A stretch of 13,414 bases of DNA from Thalassiosira profunda (taxonomy: Eukaryota; Bacillariophyta; Thalassiosirophyceae; Thalassiosirales; Thalassiosiraceae): contig JALLAP010003277.1 of assembly GCA_036939355.1 (NCBI GenBank), positions 1-13,414 of the forward strand, in the 5' to 3' direction. Under the pieces are notes generated by a model. It was not told where the DNA came from, made no database searches, and worked only from the letters and a program-made list of their open reading frames with translations. The position numbers and the translations under genes are program-made. Position 1 is the stretch's first letter. Each line of letters begins with the position of its first letter. Below are positions 1-8,725 of the stretch, in pieces.

Positions 1-287
1 GCGCGTGCCGGATTTGGGCTGCTTTGCACCAAATTTGGCACTTCCGAGCTGGGGTCTTTGGTGTGTGGCGATGGAACGGGGGGCTTCCATGCACGGCATG
101 GTTGACGATGCCACTGAGAGATCTTCCAGGGGGGGTGTTGGGCAATTTTACAAGAAAACGAACTCTGGATCATTGTTGGCGTCCCGGAGAGAGAGAGACA
201 AGCTCGTCTTGTGTGTGGGGGGGTGTGCGGACCCCGTTGATTTTCCAAGAAGAGCGTCGTCACGACTCATTCTAGATTGGCTCTGTC

Positions 288-499
288 CTAGTCAAAGACC
301 TCGTAAAAGCCGTTGTTTGCGATTTTCTGCCTGTCTACCCGAACGCCGGCGATGGTCCTGATTTGTTTGGCCACTCCTGTCCGGAACACGGTCGCCCTGA
401 CACATTTTGAGCACACAATCCTCCGTACAAATCGTCGCCTTTTTCCAGCTCGAAGCGCAGAGTGATTGAGCTCTCGGCGCCGCTTGACCTCGCCGACAT
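288..499 (-). CDS. Candidate small minus-strand gene, unrecognised
   Basis: An ATG at 499 opens a frame beginning MSARSSGAESSITLRFELE that closes at 335 after 54 residues. A second minus-strand frame closing at 288 ends RQKIANNGFYEVFD and also looks like protein in codon use. The two frames can be joined in phase by a GT-AG interval at 428-397, giving a 59-residue product, but that intron would be only 32 nt, below the 80-159 nt seen in every other gene here. Either the unspliced 54-residue frame is real, or a frameshift separates two coding parts, or both are chance. I do not recognise the family. The stop at 288 and the anoctamin start at 854 leave no room for a much larger gene. Confidence 0.22.
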
Positions 500-681
500 C
501 GTGCAATCGGGAGGAGGAGGATGGCCGAGGAGGAGGTTGTGGTGCTGGGGCTGGGGGGGAGGAGGGGAGCGCGGAGGTAGGATTGTAGGGGGGAGAGAGC
601 AAAATGAAGATGAAGGGAAAGGGGCAGTCACGGGTGTGCGCCCGACCCGGGACTGGGACGTTGCGCCAAGCGCCAAGAAGT

Positions 682-709
682 TGCAACTTGCAACAACTGC
701 AACTTGCAA
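682..709. repeat. 12-bp direct repeat upstream of anoctamin start
   Basis: The 12-mer tgcaacttgcaa occurs at 682-693 and 698-709, with a 4-nt spacer, about 145 bp before the anoctamin ATG. Each copy contains the near-palindrome ttgcaa. It may be a paired transcription-factor site in the promoter or 5' UTR; no function can be shown from sequence alone. Confidence 0.5.
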
Positions 710-853
710 AACCAACCAACCCAGCTACGGCCGGCCGGCAAACACGAGGTCGGCGGCTCGGCAATACCGGGCCCTCCCCAACAGCGCCACCTCCGGGGCG
801 GCATCAGCGTTGCAGGGCGTCGCGTGGACCGTTTGGCGGCTGGGGCGCGAGCG

Positions 854-3800
854 ATGATGAACAGTGAGGTTGAAAATAATGCCACCGATGCCAACGGTCA
901 GTTGGCATCCTCCCACCGCGACGACGACGACAAGGAGAACGGCCCGCTCCACAGCCACCGCGACCCGCGGCGGTCCCCCCTCCTCTCGCGCATGCCCTTC
1001 ACGCCCGCGCCCCGCTCGGCGGGGGGCAGCCGCCCCGCCAGCGCGGCCCGCGGCACGGGGCGGAAGGACGTCACGCCCGCCTACGCGTACAAGAACGCCG
1101 AGACGGGATTGCTCGAGATCCGGACGGGGATCCCGCCGTCGCTGTCGATGGTGGCCAACGAGGACGACACAGTGGTGGGCCTGGACGACGGGTCGACGCT
1201 GGCCAATGCGAAGTTGGCCCTCTACCCGATCGCGTTGAACGGGGGCGGGGCGGGCCTGTACCGGGATCCGCGCGAGTTTGCCAACGGCAACGTCGCGGGC
1301 TTCTCGACCAACAATCGCACGGCGAGTTCCCGGAGGGCGCCGCTGAAGGGCCACGTGCGCTTTGCGTGGCCGTACGAAATCAAGAAGGCCGCGGTGAGGT
1401 TTGCTGACGGAGATTTGGAGGCCGGCCTGGGACCGTCTTTGAGCGGCGACGACGACGATCGAACGACCCGGACTCGTCAGAGCATAGGGACGTTGGCCTC
1501 GGCCATGAATCCCTGGAAGATATGGGAAAATGTGCACAATGAGATGTCGCGGCGAGCGGCTCTCCGTACGCAGCGCCTGGAAGACGAGGCGTCCCACGTC
1601 ACCCTTGCGAGGCAAAAGAACAAGGCCGCCCGAGTGTCGAGCGTCTACAACGACGACGACTACGACTTTGCGTTGGTCTTGGCGCCGCACGAGGCTTACG
1701 CCTTCTGGGCGGCTCATTTGGACTTTAGAGAAGAGGCGCTGCATCTGGTGGACGAGCAGCAGGGCCCGGAGATAGAAGAGCTGGACGACGATGGCCAGGA
1801 CGACGACAGCACCATTGCAACTGCCACGTGCGGCGGAGACAATCAAAAGAAGTCTGAGGGTGCCCACGCAACGTCCACACCAAAATCGCCCGTCGATGGC
1901 AGCGGCTTGCGCCGGAGGAAGAGGGTCACCCCCAACTCCGACTCCAAACGCCTCGACCGATTCAATTCCGTGAAGAATACGCCCGCCTCCATGGGCCGGG
2001 TCCCATCGCACCGGTCGCCCTACCGCGTCACCAGAAACAGCGAGCGCGTCTTCAGCCAGAGGAAGAGCCTCTTCGAGCGGGCGCTCGATAGATTGTCGCC
2101 TCCCGGACTGTCGCAACGAAACCTGTCGGCCCTCCACGAGAGCGGCGAAGCGGTGTCTCCCACGGCGTCGACGAGTGGCAGCCGCCGACGATCGGGCATG
2201 TCGCCCTACGTCCAGAGGCGGCGGTGGGGGAACAACTACGACGCCAACAAGCTATCCAGTCCCAACCTCACCTCTCCGCCGATCCACTCGCTGAAGAAGG
2301 GGGGATCGAGCCAGAAGCGGCGGCCGAGCAGCAACATTTTCCAGTGGAGCGCGTCCCGTCGGTCCGCCCGGGGCGGTGGCTCGGGCAAAAAGAGCGCCAC
2401 CAAGGCGAGTGGCAAGCGCGGCAGAGACGACGACGAGCTGGAGACGTCGAAAGAGGGGGAGGACATGTTCTTTGCGTCGCCGGGAGTCCCGAGAGGCATC
2501 GGTAAGCTGCGGACAGCCTGTGACGAAACCTCGCATTTTTTTCGTTCGACCTACTCACACGCTCTGTGGCCTGTCAATCCATCCAGCTGCAAGAGTGAAC
2601 GGCCTTGGTCAGTTTCTGGAGGCCTTGAAGATTGGGATTGTTGTGCGAAGGCACTGGCCCAAGGGCAAGTCAGTCTTCGTTCAACTCTTCTCGGACGATG
2701 GCGGCGATTCCATTCAATTCAAGTTCATCCCGGACGACGAGGCAGTGATTGCCCTGAGAGAGCAAGAGCAGAGATACAACGGGCGCCGGCGCAAGAAGAA
2801 GGCGAGAGTGAGCTTTGGAGAGTTTGCGTCGCACAGGATGAGCCGGGACAGCGCAACGGTCACCACCCACAACGAGAAGCTGGATTCGTCGGTGCCTCTC
2901 CCCGATTACCTCAAAGCCAAGATCGATCGAGAGGAGGACTTTCGCAAAAAGGGAGGCGTCCTGAACACCATCTCGCACAACGCACTGGCTTGGCAGAACA
3001 CGTTTGCGGTCGAATCGAAGCTCATCCTTCAGGTGCAGCCGGCAACGCACATCGATCCTTTCTCAAAGGAAGGCGAGAAGCTTGGAACATCGTCGCTTCG
3101 GCAATCGAGCACCAAATACGTCAAGCGGAACACCTTTTCTGTGATCGTCCCATCGATGCAAGGCAAACTGATTCAAGACCATTCGAGCATCGACCTTACT
3201 GAGAAGTGGTGAGTAGGTTGATTTGCCCTCTTTGCCAACTTTTGCAGCATGCCCTCACAACACTTGCCTTCTCTGGACTCTCGTCAATCTATCTCAGGTG
3301 CGAAGGAGAACATCCGAGCCTGTTCAAGTCGCTCGACATTGAAATGGCGACGGAAGGAGAGTACTGGATGGTGCTGAAGGGTTTCATTCTTCTGCACCGC
3401 GATGCCTCCACCGGAAGATTTGCGGCTCAGAGGGCAGGCGGGTTTGGATCGTATTACCGCCACGCGGAAGGGTTAGACAAACGCGAAGACGACGGCCGCG
3501 CTCAAACCTTCACGGAGGCCCTCCCGCCTCCCAAGACACTGATGCAAAAACTGTTGAGGAAGGGCGACGACGAGGACGAGGCGGAGGAGTACACTGCCAC
3601 TGCCCCGCCATCTGACTACTTCCTGGGCTTCAGCTCTCCTGGCACTCAGATTTGGGGCCGCCTGCGCCAAGCCGGCCTCGAAACGCAGCGACTCTACGCC
3701 TTGGATACGCGCAAAGTGATGCTGAAGGTTCGCTGCCCCGCCGATAGGCTGCAGGACGTTGCCGAGGCGTTGAAACTGAAGCTCAAGACGAAAGATGGTA

Positions 3801-6800
3801 CGTGCGAGGGGTGGCATCGACCTGCCTGTCGTGCTTGTCCTTTCCTCCTTACAACTTGCTTACACACAATATTTGCAGGCGACTTTGCTCCTTTCCGGGA
3901 AGACATGATTGCCCAGTTCGAGCCAACCGACGACGGCTTCGTTTCCTGCGAGGACGACGTCGAGAGGGTCGTGTCCCTCTTTCGCTCGTCGGAGAGGCAA
4001 AAGATCATCGACTTCATTATTGGATCGCGCATCCGAGACTCGGGGGCCGAGCTTGGCCGCGGAACAGAGCTCGGGAAGCAAATCCAGCGGCGGGTGCCCT
4101 TGCATTCTCATATGAGGCTCGAGTCGCTGTACAACACTTGGGTCCTCTTCTGGTATCAGTCCAACTGGACCGGCCGCGATGGAACGAGCCTCCATGTTGG
4201 CAAGAAAAAGTCTGGCAGCACAAGGCTGATTTCCGATGGCGCTTCAAAGAAGCGCGACGAACCGTCCGAAGATTCCGATTCGGCATCCATCAAGTCCTCC
4301 TCATCTCAAGTGCGCATGCCACACTTTTTCCATCGCTTCTTCGTCGGTTGCTTCTACATGCCCCTGGACTCGATCGAGGAGTACTACGGCGAGAAGGTGG
4401 CGTTCTACTTTGCGTGGCTGCAGCACTGCAGCTTTCACTTGCTGTACCTGTCCGTGATGGGCCTGATCGTCTTCATCTGCCAGCTGGTGTCTGGCAACTG
4501 GGACCACCCCCTGCGCCCCTGGTTCAGCATCGTCGTCATGATTTGGTCCTTCGTGGTGGTGGTGACGTGGCGTCGTCGGTCCAACCTGCTGGCGTACCAA
4601 TGGGGCACCCTCGACTACAAAGAGGAGGAAGTGGCTCGGCCAGAGTTCAAGGGTACCGAATATCGGGTTGACCCCGTCACGAGGACCTACGTTCCGTACT
4701 ACCCGCCCTGGAAGCGGTGGCTCAAGATGTGCATCAGCATACCCTTGACTCTCGGCTTCACCATCGTCACCCTGCTGGGCATCCTGATCCTGTACGGAAA
4801 CCGCGACGTCATGCTTGCAAACTACTTTGCCTCGGGCACCGGTCAGTCCTTCGAGCCGAGCTTCACCATCGATGCCATTGGCAAAACGTCTCCGATCCTC
4901 TCGGTCGAGCTGAACACGGCCCATCTTCACGACCCCAACTTTTGGCTGATCATTCTTGGCTTCCCGACGCTGCTCGGCCTCGTCCTGCCGCTGTTGAACT
5001 TTGGGTTGAGGAGGGTTTCGCTTTGGCTGAACGAGATCGAGAACCACCGCACGGAGGCAGAGCATCGGACGCACTTCATCATCAAAGTCTTTGCCTTCCG
5101 ATTCGTCTGCTACTTTGCGGCTCTGTACTACTACTCCTTCATCGGAGTTGGGACGGACGATCCGCAGGCGACTGAGCACGGGATCCTCCGAGTGGCGTCG
5201 ACGCTGTTCACCTACCTCACCTTCGCTCATTGGTGGAACATCTTTCTGAACGTGTTCTTCCCACTGCTGCTGTACCGATGGCGCGTGTACCGCGAACGTC
5301 TGCGTTTGAGGAACGAGCTCAGGGAGCTGGAGATGACGGAGTTGGAGCTGTCGCCGTCCAACGAACAGGAAAAGACGCCCGAGGAGCGCCTCGAGCTGAA
5401 GAAGCAGCTGCTCAACAAGCGCCTTCTCCTCGAGCACGCGCAGGTGAACATTTGGGAGGAAATGATGCTGCCAGAGCACGACAGCTTCACGGAGTATCTG
5501 TTTGCGGTGACGCAGTTCGCTTACGTGACGTGCTTCAGCGTCGTCTTGCCCATCACGCCACTCATCGTGCTGATCAATCACTTGGTGAACATGAGGCTGG
5601 ACGCCTACAAGATTTGTCGAGGACGGCGCCGCCCGCTCTCGCAGAAAACAGGTGGCATCGGCGTTTGGAGCCACGTCCTTCACATCGTCACGGTGATCGC
5701 CATCCTGACAAACTGCTCCCTGATGGCCTTGACAAGCTCGCAGTTCTCGTGGCTGGCGGACCAGATTGGGAAGCTCGGCGTCTTTGCCCTCGCGATCGGG
5801 TGGGAGCACTTGATGCTCTTGGTCAAGTACATCANGCCAAGAAAGAGCGAAGGAGTGGCAGTGTCGGCGGGGCGCTGGACAAGTCGCAAAAGAGCCAAAA
5901 CGATAGCGACGACAAGGGTGGCGACGCTGTGGATATCAGTGAGAGCTTCAAAACCAGTCCCTGTCCTCCCATCCGAGAGTCCTCGGCCGAGAGCTACCAC
6001 TCTCGCTCTTCGGACGAGAACCAATCCCAGGAAGAGCTGGCGAAGCCGTTAATCGAGAGAGATAGCGAATTGGCAAAGGCAAAGCCAGCGACGAAGAAAG
6101 ACGGAGCGTTCGAGGAGAAGCCCAGCGGACGGAGCCTGGTCAACGTCCGCGCGACCATGCGCCACTCACCTCTGAATGGAGGACGCAGCGGCTCGTATCG
6201 CCACGGCAGTCAGCAAAAGCTCCAGAGTAGACACCCGAGCGCACAGCAGCAGTCGACGAGCAAGCTCTTTGCATCGTTCGACACGGCAACGTACGAGGAG
6301 AACAGCCACCCGAACCTCGAGGAGGCCATCGGCAGGCTCCCGCTTGAACCAGCGCGTTCGTCGTCCAGAAGGTCTCCTCTCGAGTCGTTCAGTCCGGACG
6401 AAGAGAGCCCCAGCTACATGCCATACTCGGATACCAAACGCAACGTCGGTGGTCTGTCCAACGCACGGGGCTACGGAGCGGCGGCGAGGGAGGGAGACAC
6501 GGGGCACAGCCCGCTTCACGGAGAGGAGATCATCTCGCCCTCCTCGTCCCTGTCGACGATCCCACGCATGCCCACCCCTCGGAATCTGAACCTTGACAGC
6601 GACAATACTGATGACGATTCCCTCTACACCGTCGACGACGGATTCGCCACTCCCGGCGGCTACTATCCGGACGCCACGGCGCCGCCGCTCTCTCCGGGCA
6701 ACAGGGGCTACAGCGCGCGGAAGACCACGTCGTTTGGCTCATCCTACTTTGGCGGCTATTCCGTGAACGACGACGATGGCGACAACGACGGCGGCCCCAG

Positions 6801-6888
6801 GGCGAAGTGGGGCGTGGGTGCCATACTGCAATACGCGCGGTCTGAACGGAGCCTGTCGTTGTCCGAGTCTAAGGTGAAGAGGAGATAG
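854..6888 (+). CDS. Giant anoctamin (TMEM16)-family membrane protein, four exons, frame broken by one N
   Basis: Exons are 854-2501, 2587-3208, 3298-3797 and 3879-6888; introns are 85, 89 and 81 nt, all GT-AG and in phase. The start is the first ATG in the open frame. The product is about 1,926 aa, against roughly 650-1,000 for most anoctamins. Residues 1-550 are Ser/Arg/Asp-rich and low complexity. About 554-830 looks like a PH-like fold split by a basic insert, with GEYWMVLKGFILLHRD near 777. About 875-1015 matches the anoctamin cytosolic ferredoxin-like domain. About 1095-1575 is the membrane domain, with family hallmarks EEYYGEKVAFYFAWL, LAYQWGT and RPEFKG. A charged, probably coiled-coil loop (about 1393-1456) joins TM6 and TM7. 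The last 350 residues are a Ser-rich tail. Anoctamins are calcium-activated ion channels or lipid scramblases, or ER-plasma membrane tethers; which applies here is unknown. The N at 5835 shifts the frame by one base right after TM10 (ends KYI), so bases are probably missing there. Confidence 0.88.
2502..2586 (+). other. Anoctamin intron 1 (85 nt)
   Basis: The donor gtaagc and the acceptor ending atccag join codon position 1 (g) to ct, giving an Ala codon and reading PRGI-A-ARVNGLGQ. The frame changes between the flanking open frames exactly here, and the intron contains stops in the exon 2 frame region, so splicing is required. Confidence 0.85.
3209..3297 (+). other. Anoctamin intron 2 (89 nt)
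   Basis: The donor gtgagt and the acceptor ctcag join tg to g, making the Trp codon of LTEKW-CEGEHP. The two open frames differ, and this pair of sites is the one that links them in phase. The intron carries an internal ttttgcag at 3240-3247, which would be an alternative acceptor but does not keep the frame as well. Confidence 0.85.
3798..3878 (+). other. Anoctamin intron 3 (81 nt, no stop, multiple of three)
   Basis: The donor gtacgt and the acceptor tttgcag flank 81 nt that translate openly in the exon frame, so a plain frame scan hides the intron. Removing it restores KTKD-G-DFAPFRED inside the ferredoxin-like domain. The 27 extra residues (beginning TCEGWHRP, Cys-rich) fit neither the domain nor the local composition, and the stretch is pyrimidine-rich before the AG. 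Confidence 0.75.
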
Positions 6889-7122
6889 AGCACTAATCGA
6901 TAGGCAGAGCTGTTTCTAGACACACGAAGCATCGGATCATCGGGTCTTTGGCCAAGCGAGCCAGCCACCCTCGCAAAGCTCGAGTGCAACTCTCAGCCCA
7001 CATGAACATTGGATGTCGTTGATAGGCAGACACACAAATAATGAAGCACTACTCCTTTACTTTCTTTCGTGTCAATCTACCTGAGGAGTCCTCTTCCCGC
7101 TACACAATACCGTATGACTCGT
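6889..7122. other. Convergent 3' region of anoctamin and secreted-protein genes
   Basis: These 234 bp separate the stop of the plus-strand anoctamin from the stop of the minus-strand secreted protein, so they must hold both 3' UTRs and polyadenylation sites. No canonical AATAAA is evident; an aataatg occurs near 7037 on the plus strand. The 10-mer gataggcaga occurs twice (6899-6908 and 7021-7030). I see no gene. Confidence 0.6.
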
Positions 7123-8126
7123 TTAAGAACACACAGCCCCACCACGGGTCGCGCCGAAGCAGTCCTCACCTGGTGGAGAGTATAGCTCGTTGAGCAGCTT
7201 GGCATCGTAGAAACGAAATTCCGCACGGCGGTTGCCGTCGTTGCTGCAAGAACACATAGGACGAAAGGTTAGCAAAGTACCGACAGCATTGTGTCGAAGA
7301 GCAAAAGAAGATAGAAATCTCACTCGTATTCCCAGAAGTACCCGTCGACAATGGACTCATCATTGTCGTCGCAAGCGACGAGGTTGCCCCCGTCATCCCT
7401 GCAGACTTCATCGAAGAGCCCAAACTTCACGCCTTCAGCGCACACGGTGAGGAGCTGCTGGGAGATATCGGTGGCCTTGCGGGCGTTGATGCCTGTGGAT
7501 CCAACGTAGCAAGACTCTGCACCGTCGAGAACGACGCACAGGCCAGCTTTGGCGCTTCCCTTCCCGACCGTGCGCGCGAAGATGGCGTACTCGGCGGTCT
7601 CGTCGCACGACCCGGTGTTGTATGGCGCAAAGCAGGGAACGTCGCTCTCGGGGAAGGGATCAGCGACGCAGATCTCGGCGTTGCCCTCAACGGCGTTCGC
7701 ATCGAGGATGCAGAAGTCGGAGCCCCTCTTGCAGGCATCGCAGGCGGAGTCGCCCCCTTCGTCGACGGGGGCGCCATTCAGGAGATCGATCCGAGTTTTT
7801 CCCTGGAGCGGGACGATGATGGCGCTGTCGCCCTGGGGGTCGAATCCGCTGTCGAACTTGTTGGTGTCCCTTCCGAGAACGTTGAACTTGAAGAGGGTCT
7901 TGCCGGAGGGGAAGCCGTTGCCCTTGAACTGTGTAGCGAATCGACGATGAAAGGGTAAGTGCATGTGGCGCCATCTTAGTATTGGTATCATGCCGAGCAA
8001 TCCACTCACCTCGATGTTGTCACATTTGTTTCCATCGGTCTTCTTGGGGAGGAGGCGGTCGACGCCGATGCGGGCGTCGGCAGAGCCGGCGAGGGCGCCG
8101 AGGAGGAGGGCGAGGGAGAGCTTCAT
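7123..8126 (-). CDS. Secreted cysteine-rich protein, unknown function, three exons
   Basis: Exons on the minus strand are 8126-8010, 7928-7324 and 7243-7123; introns are 81 and 80 nt (donors gtgagt and gtgaga, acceptors cacag and tgcag), in phase 0 and phase 2. The product is 280 aa. It starts with a clean signal peptide, MKLSLALLLGALAGSADA, with an ADA cleavage site after residue 18, so it should enter the secretory pathway and be secreted or sit in the cell covering. There is no second membrane segment. The mature part has 14 cysteines, including CDACKRGSDFC, suggesting disulfides, and ends CFGATRGGAVCS. It is acidic and Asp/Gly-rich. I do not recognise the family. In-frame ATG at 8231 would add 35 residues resembling a mitochondrial presequence, but the signal peptide favours 8126. 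Confidence 0.8.
7244..7323 (-). other. Secreted-protein gene intron 2 (80 nt)
   Basis: The donor gtgaga and the acceptor ttgcag join ga to c, making Asp in the run FWEYDNDGNRRAEF. Without splicing the frame stops at once (tga overlaps the donor), removing the last 40 residues and two cysteines. The matching residue character on both sides supports the join. Confidence 0.8.
7929..8009 (-). other. Secreted-protein gene intron 1 (81 nt, no stop, multiple of three)
   Basis: The minus-strand donor gtgagt and the acceptor ctacacag fall exactly between KCDNIE and FKGNGFPSG. The 81 nt have no stop in frame, so retention would insert 27 mostly hydrophobic and basic residues (beginning VSGLLGMIP) without shifting the frame. 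The composition differs from the flanking acidic, Gly-rich protein, which supports splicing. Confidence 0.72.
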
Positions 8127-8594
8127 TGTCAATCGGTTGTTGTTGCTGATCGCGAGATTGTGTTGTGAGATTGCCTTGCTTTGCCGTGTAGCGCGAGGCA
8201 GGAGCAAAAACCGCCTCGCGGCGAGAGACATGAAACAAATCTTGGCGCAGAAAGATTGCCGCCGTTGGGTTCTCAGAAATAATGTTGCCGCTGCAATTGC
8301 AACCCCTGTGTATGGTACTGTTCCAACGCGGGCTTCGAGACAGCTTTCAAACGAGGCCTGCCCCGAGTGCCGGAAGTTTATCGTCAGCGATAACAAGCGC
8401 GATTCCTGAGCGTCAACTCATACTGATTCCTATATATAAAATGTGCTCATAACCTATATTTCGGAGTAGCGATCGCCAAATAAGATTGCCTTTCAATTGC
8501 AATCAACTGCCCATCAACTGCCTCCCTTCTGATGCAGTGTGGCTTTCGATCAGACGATGCTGGATTTATGAGAGCGAGGAGACTGCACAGCGGC

Positions 8595-8616
8595 GGGGGG
8601 GGGGGGGGGGGGGGGG
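8595..8616. repeat. 22-base G homopolymer
   Basis: An uninterrupted run of 22 G on the plus strand, followed by aggg and then copy 1 of the 39-bp repeat. It is C-rich on the transcript strand of the gene at 8742-9080, about 125 nt past its stop. Confidence 0.9.
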
Positions 8617-8620
8617 AGGG

Positions 8621-8658
8621 TTCGCAAGCTAAAGAATTAGCTGTGTGTATCCATCTGC

Positions 8659-8659
<1 letters not shown>
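8621..8659. repeat. 39-bp direct repeat, copy 1 (duplicated gene 3' end)
   Basis: This copy matches 8726-8764 at 38 of 39 positions; the only difference is tatccatc here against tatcaatc there. On the minus strand it still contains the equivalent of the codons for DTHS and the taa stop at 8637-8639, but it lies outside the gene, beyond the real stop. It is bracketed by the two G runs. Confidence 0.9.

Positions 8660-8660
<1 letters not shown>

Positions 8661-8713
<53 letters not shown>
8661..8713. repeat. 53-base G homopolymer
   Basis: An uninterrupted run of 53 G on the plus strand between the two repeat copies. The true length cannot be trusted from assembly, since polymerases and base callers slip on such runs. 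It lies within about 30-80 nt past the stop codon of the minus-strand gene, so a transcript would carry a long C run in its 3' UTR. Confidence 0.85.
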
Positions 8714-8715
<2 letters not shown>

Positions 8716-8725
8716 GGAGGGAGGT

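Larger units (their letters stand above)
1..853. other. Leader region upstream of the anoctamin gene
   Basis: This stretch has no convincing plus-strand gene. It is rich in G runs (for example near 127-135 and 216-223), has a short GA microsatellite near 187-198, and has a G/A-rich block at 508-600 that produces proline-rich noise on the minus strand. Just before the anoctamin start lies a 12-bp direct repeat, tgcaacttgcaa, at 682-693 and 698-709, preceded by a doubled gcgccaa at 664-677. These could be promoter elements, but nothing in the sequence proves it. A weak minus-strand small-gene candidate at 288-499 is listed separately. If that candidate is real, 500-853 would be a divergent promoter. 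Confidence 0.5.

Noticed and set aside
664..678. Doubled gcgccaa resembling E2F sites
   Set aside because: It lacks the full TTTSSCGC consensus and position evidence; it is noted only as part of the leader region.
725..2137. 470-aa open frame on the minus strand
   Set aside because: It lies antisense to anoctamin exon 1, is Val/Arg/Gly-rich with no motif, and the plus frame links in phase to later exons. It is a compositional shadow of GC-rich coding DNA.
4301..5809. 502-aa open frame on the minus strand
   Set aside because: It is antisense to the anoctamin membrane domain, whose plus-strand translation has clear family hallmarks. The antisense product is His/Gln/Arg-rich with no recognisable domain.
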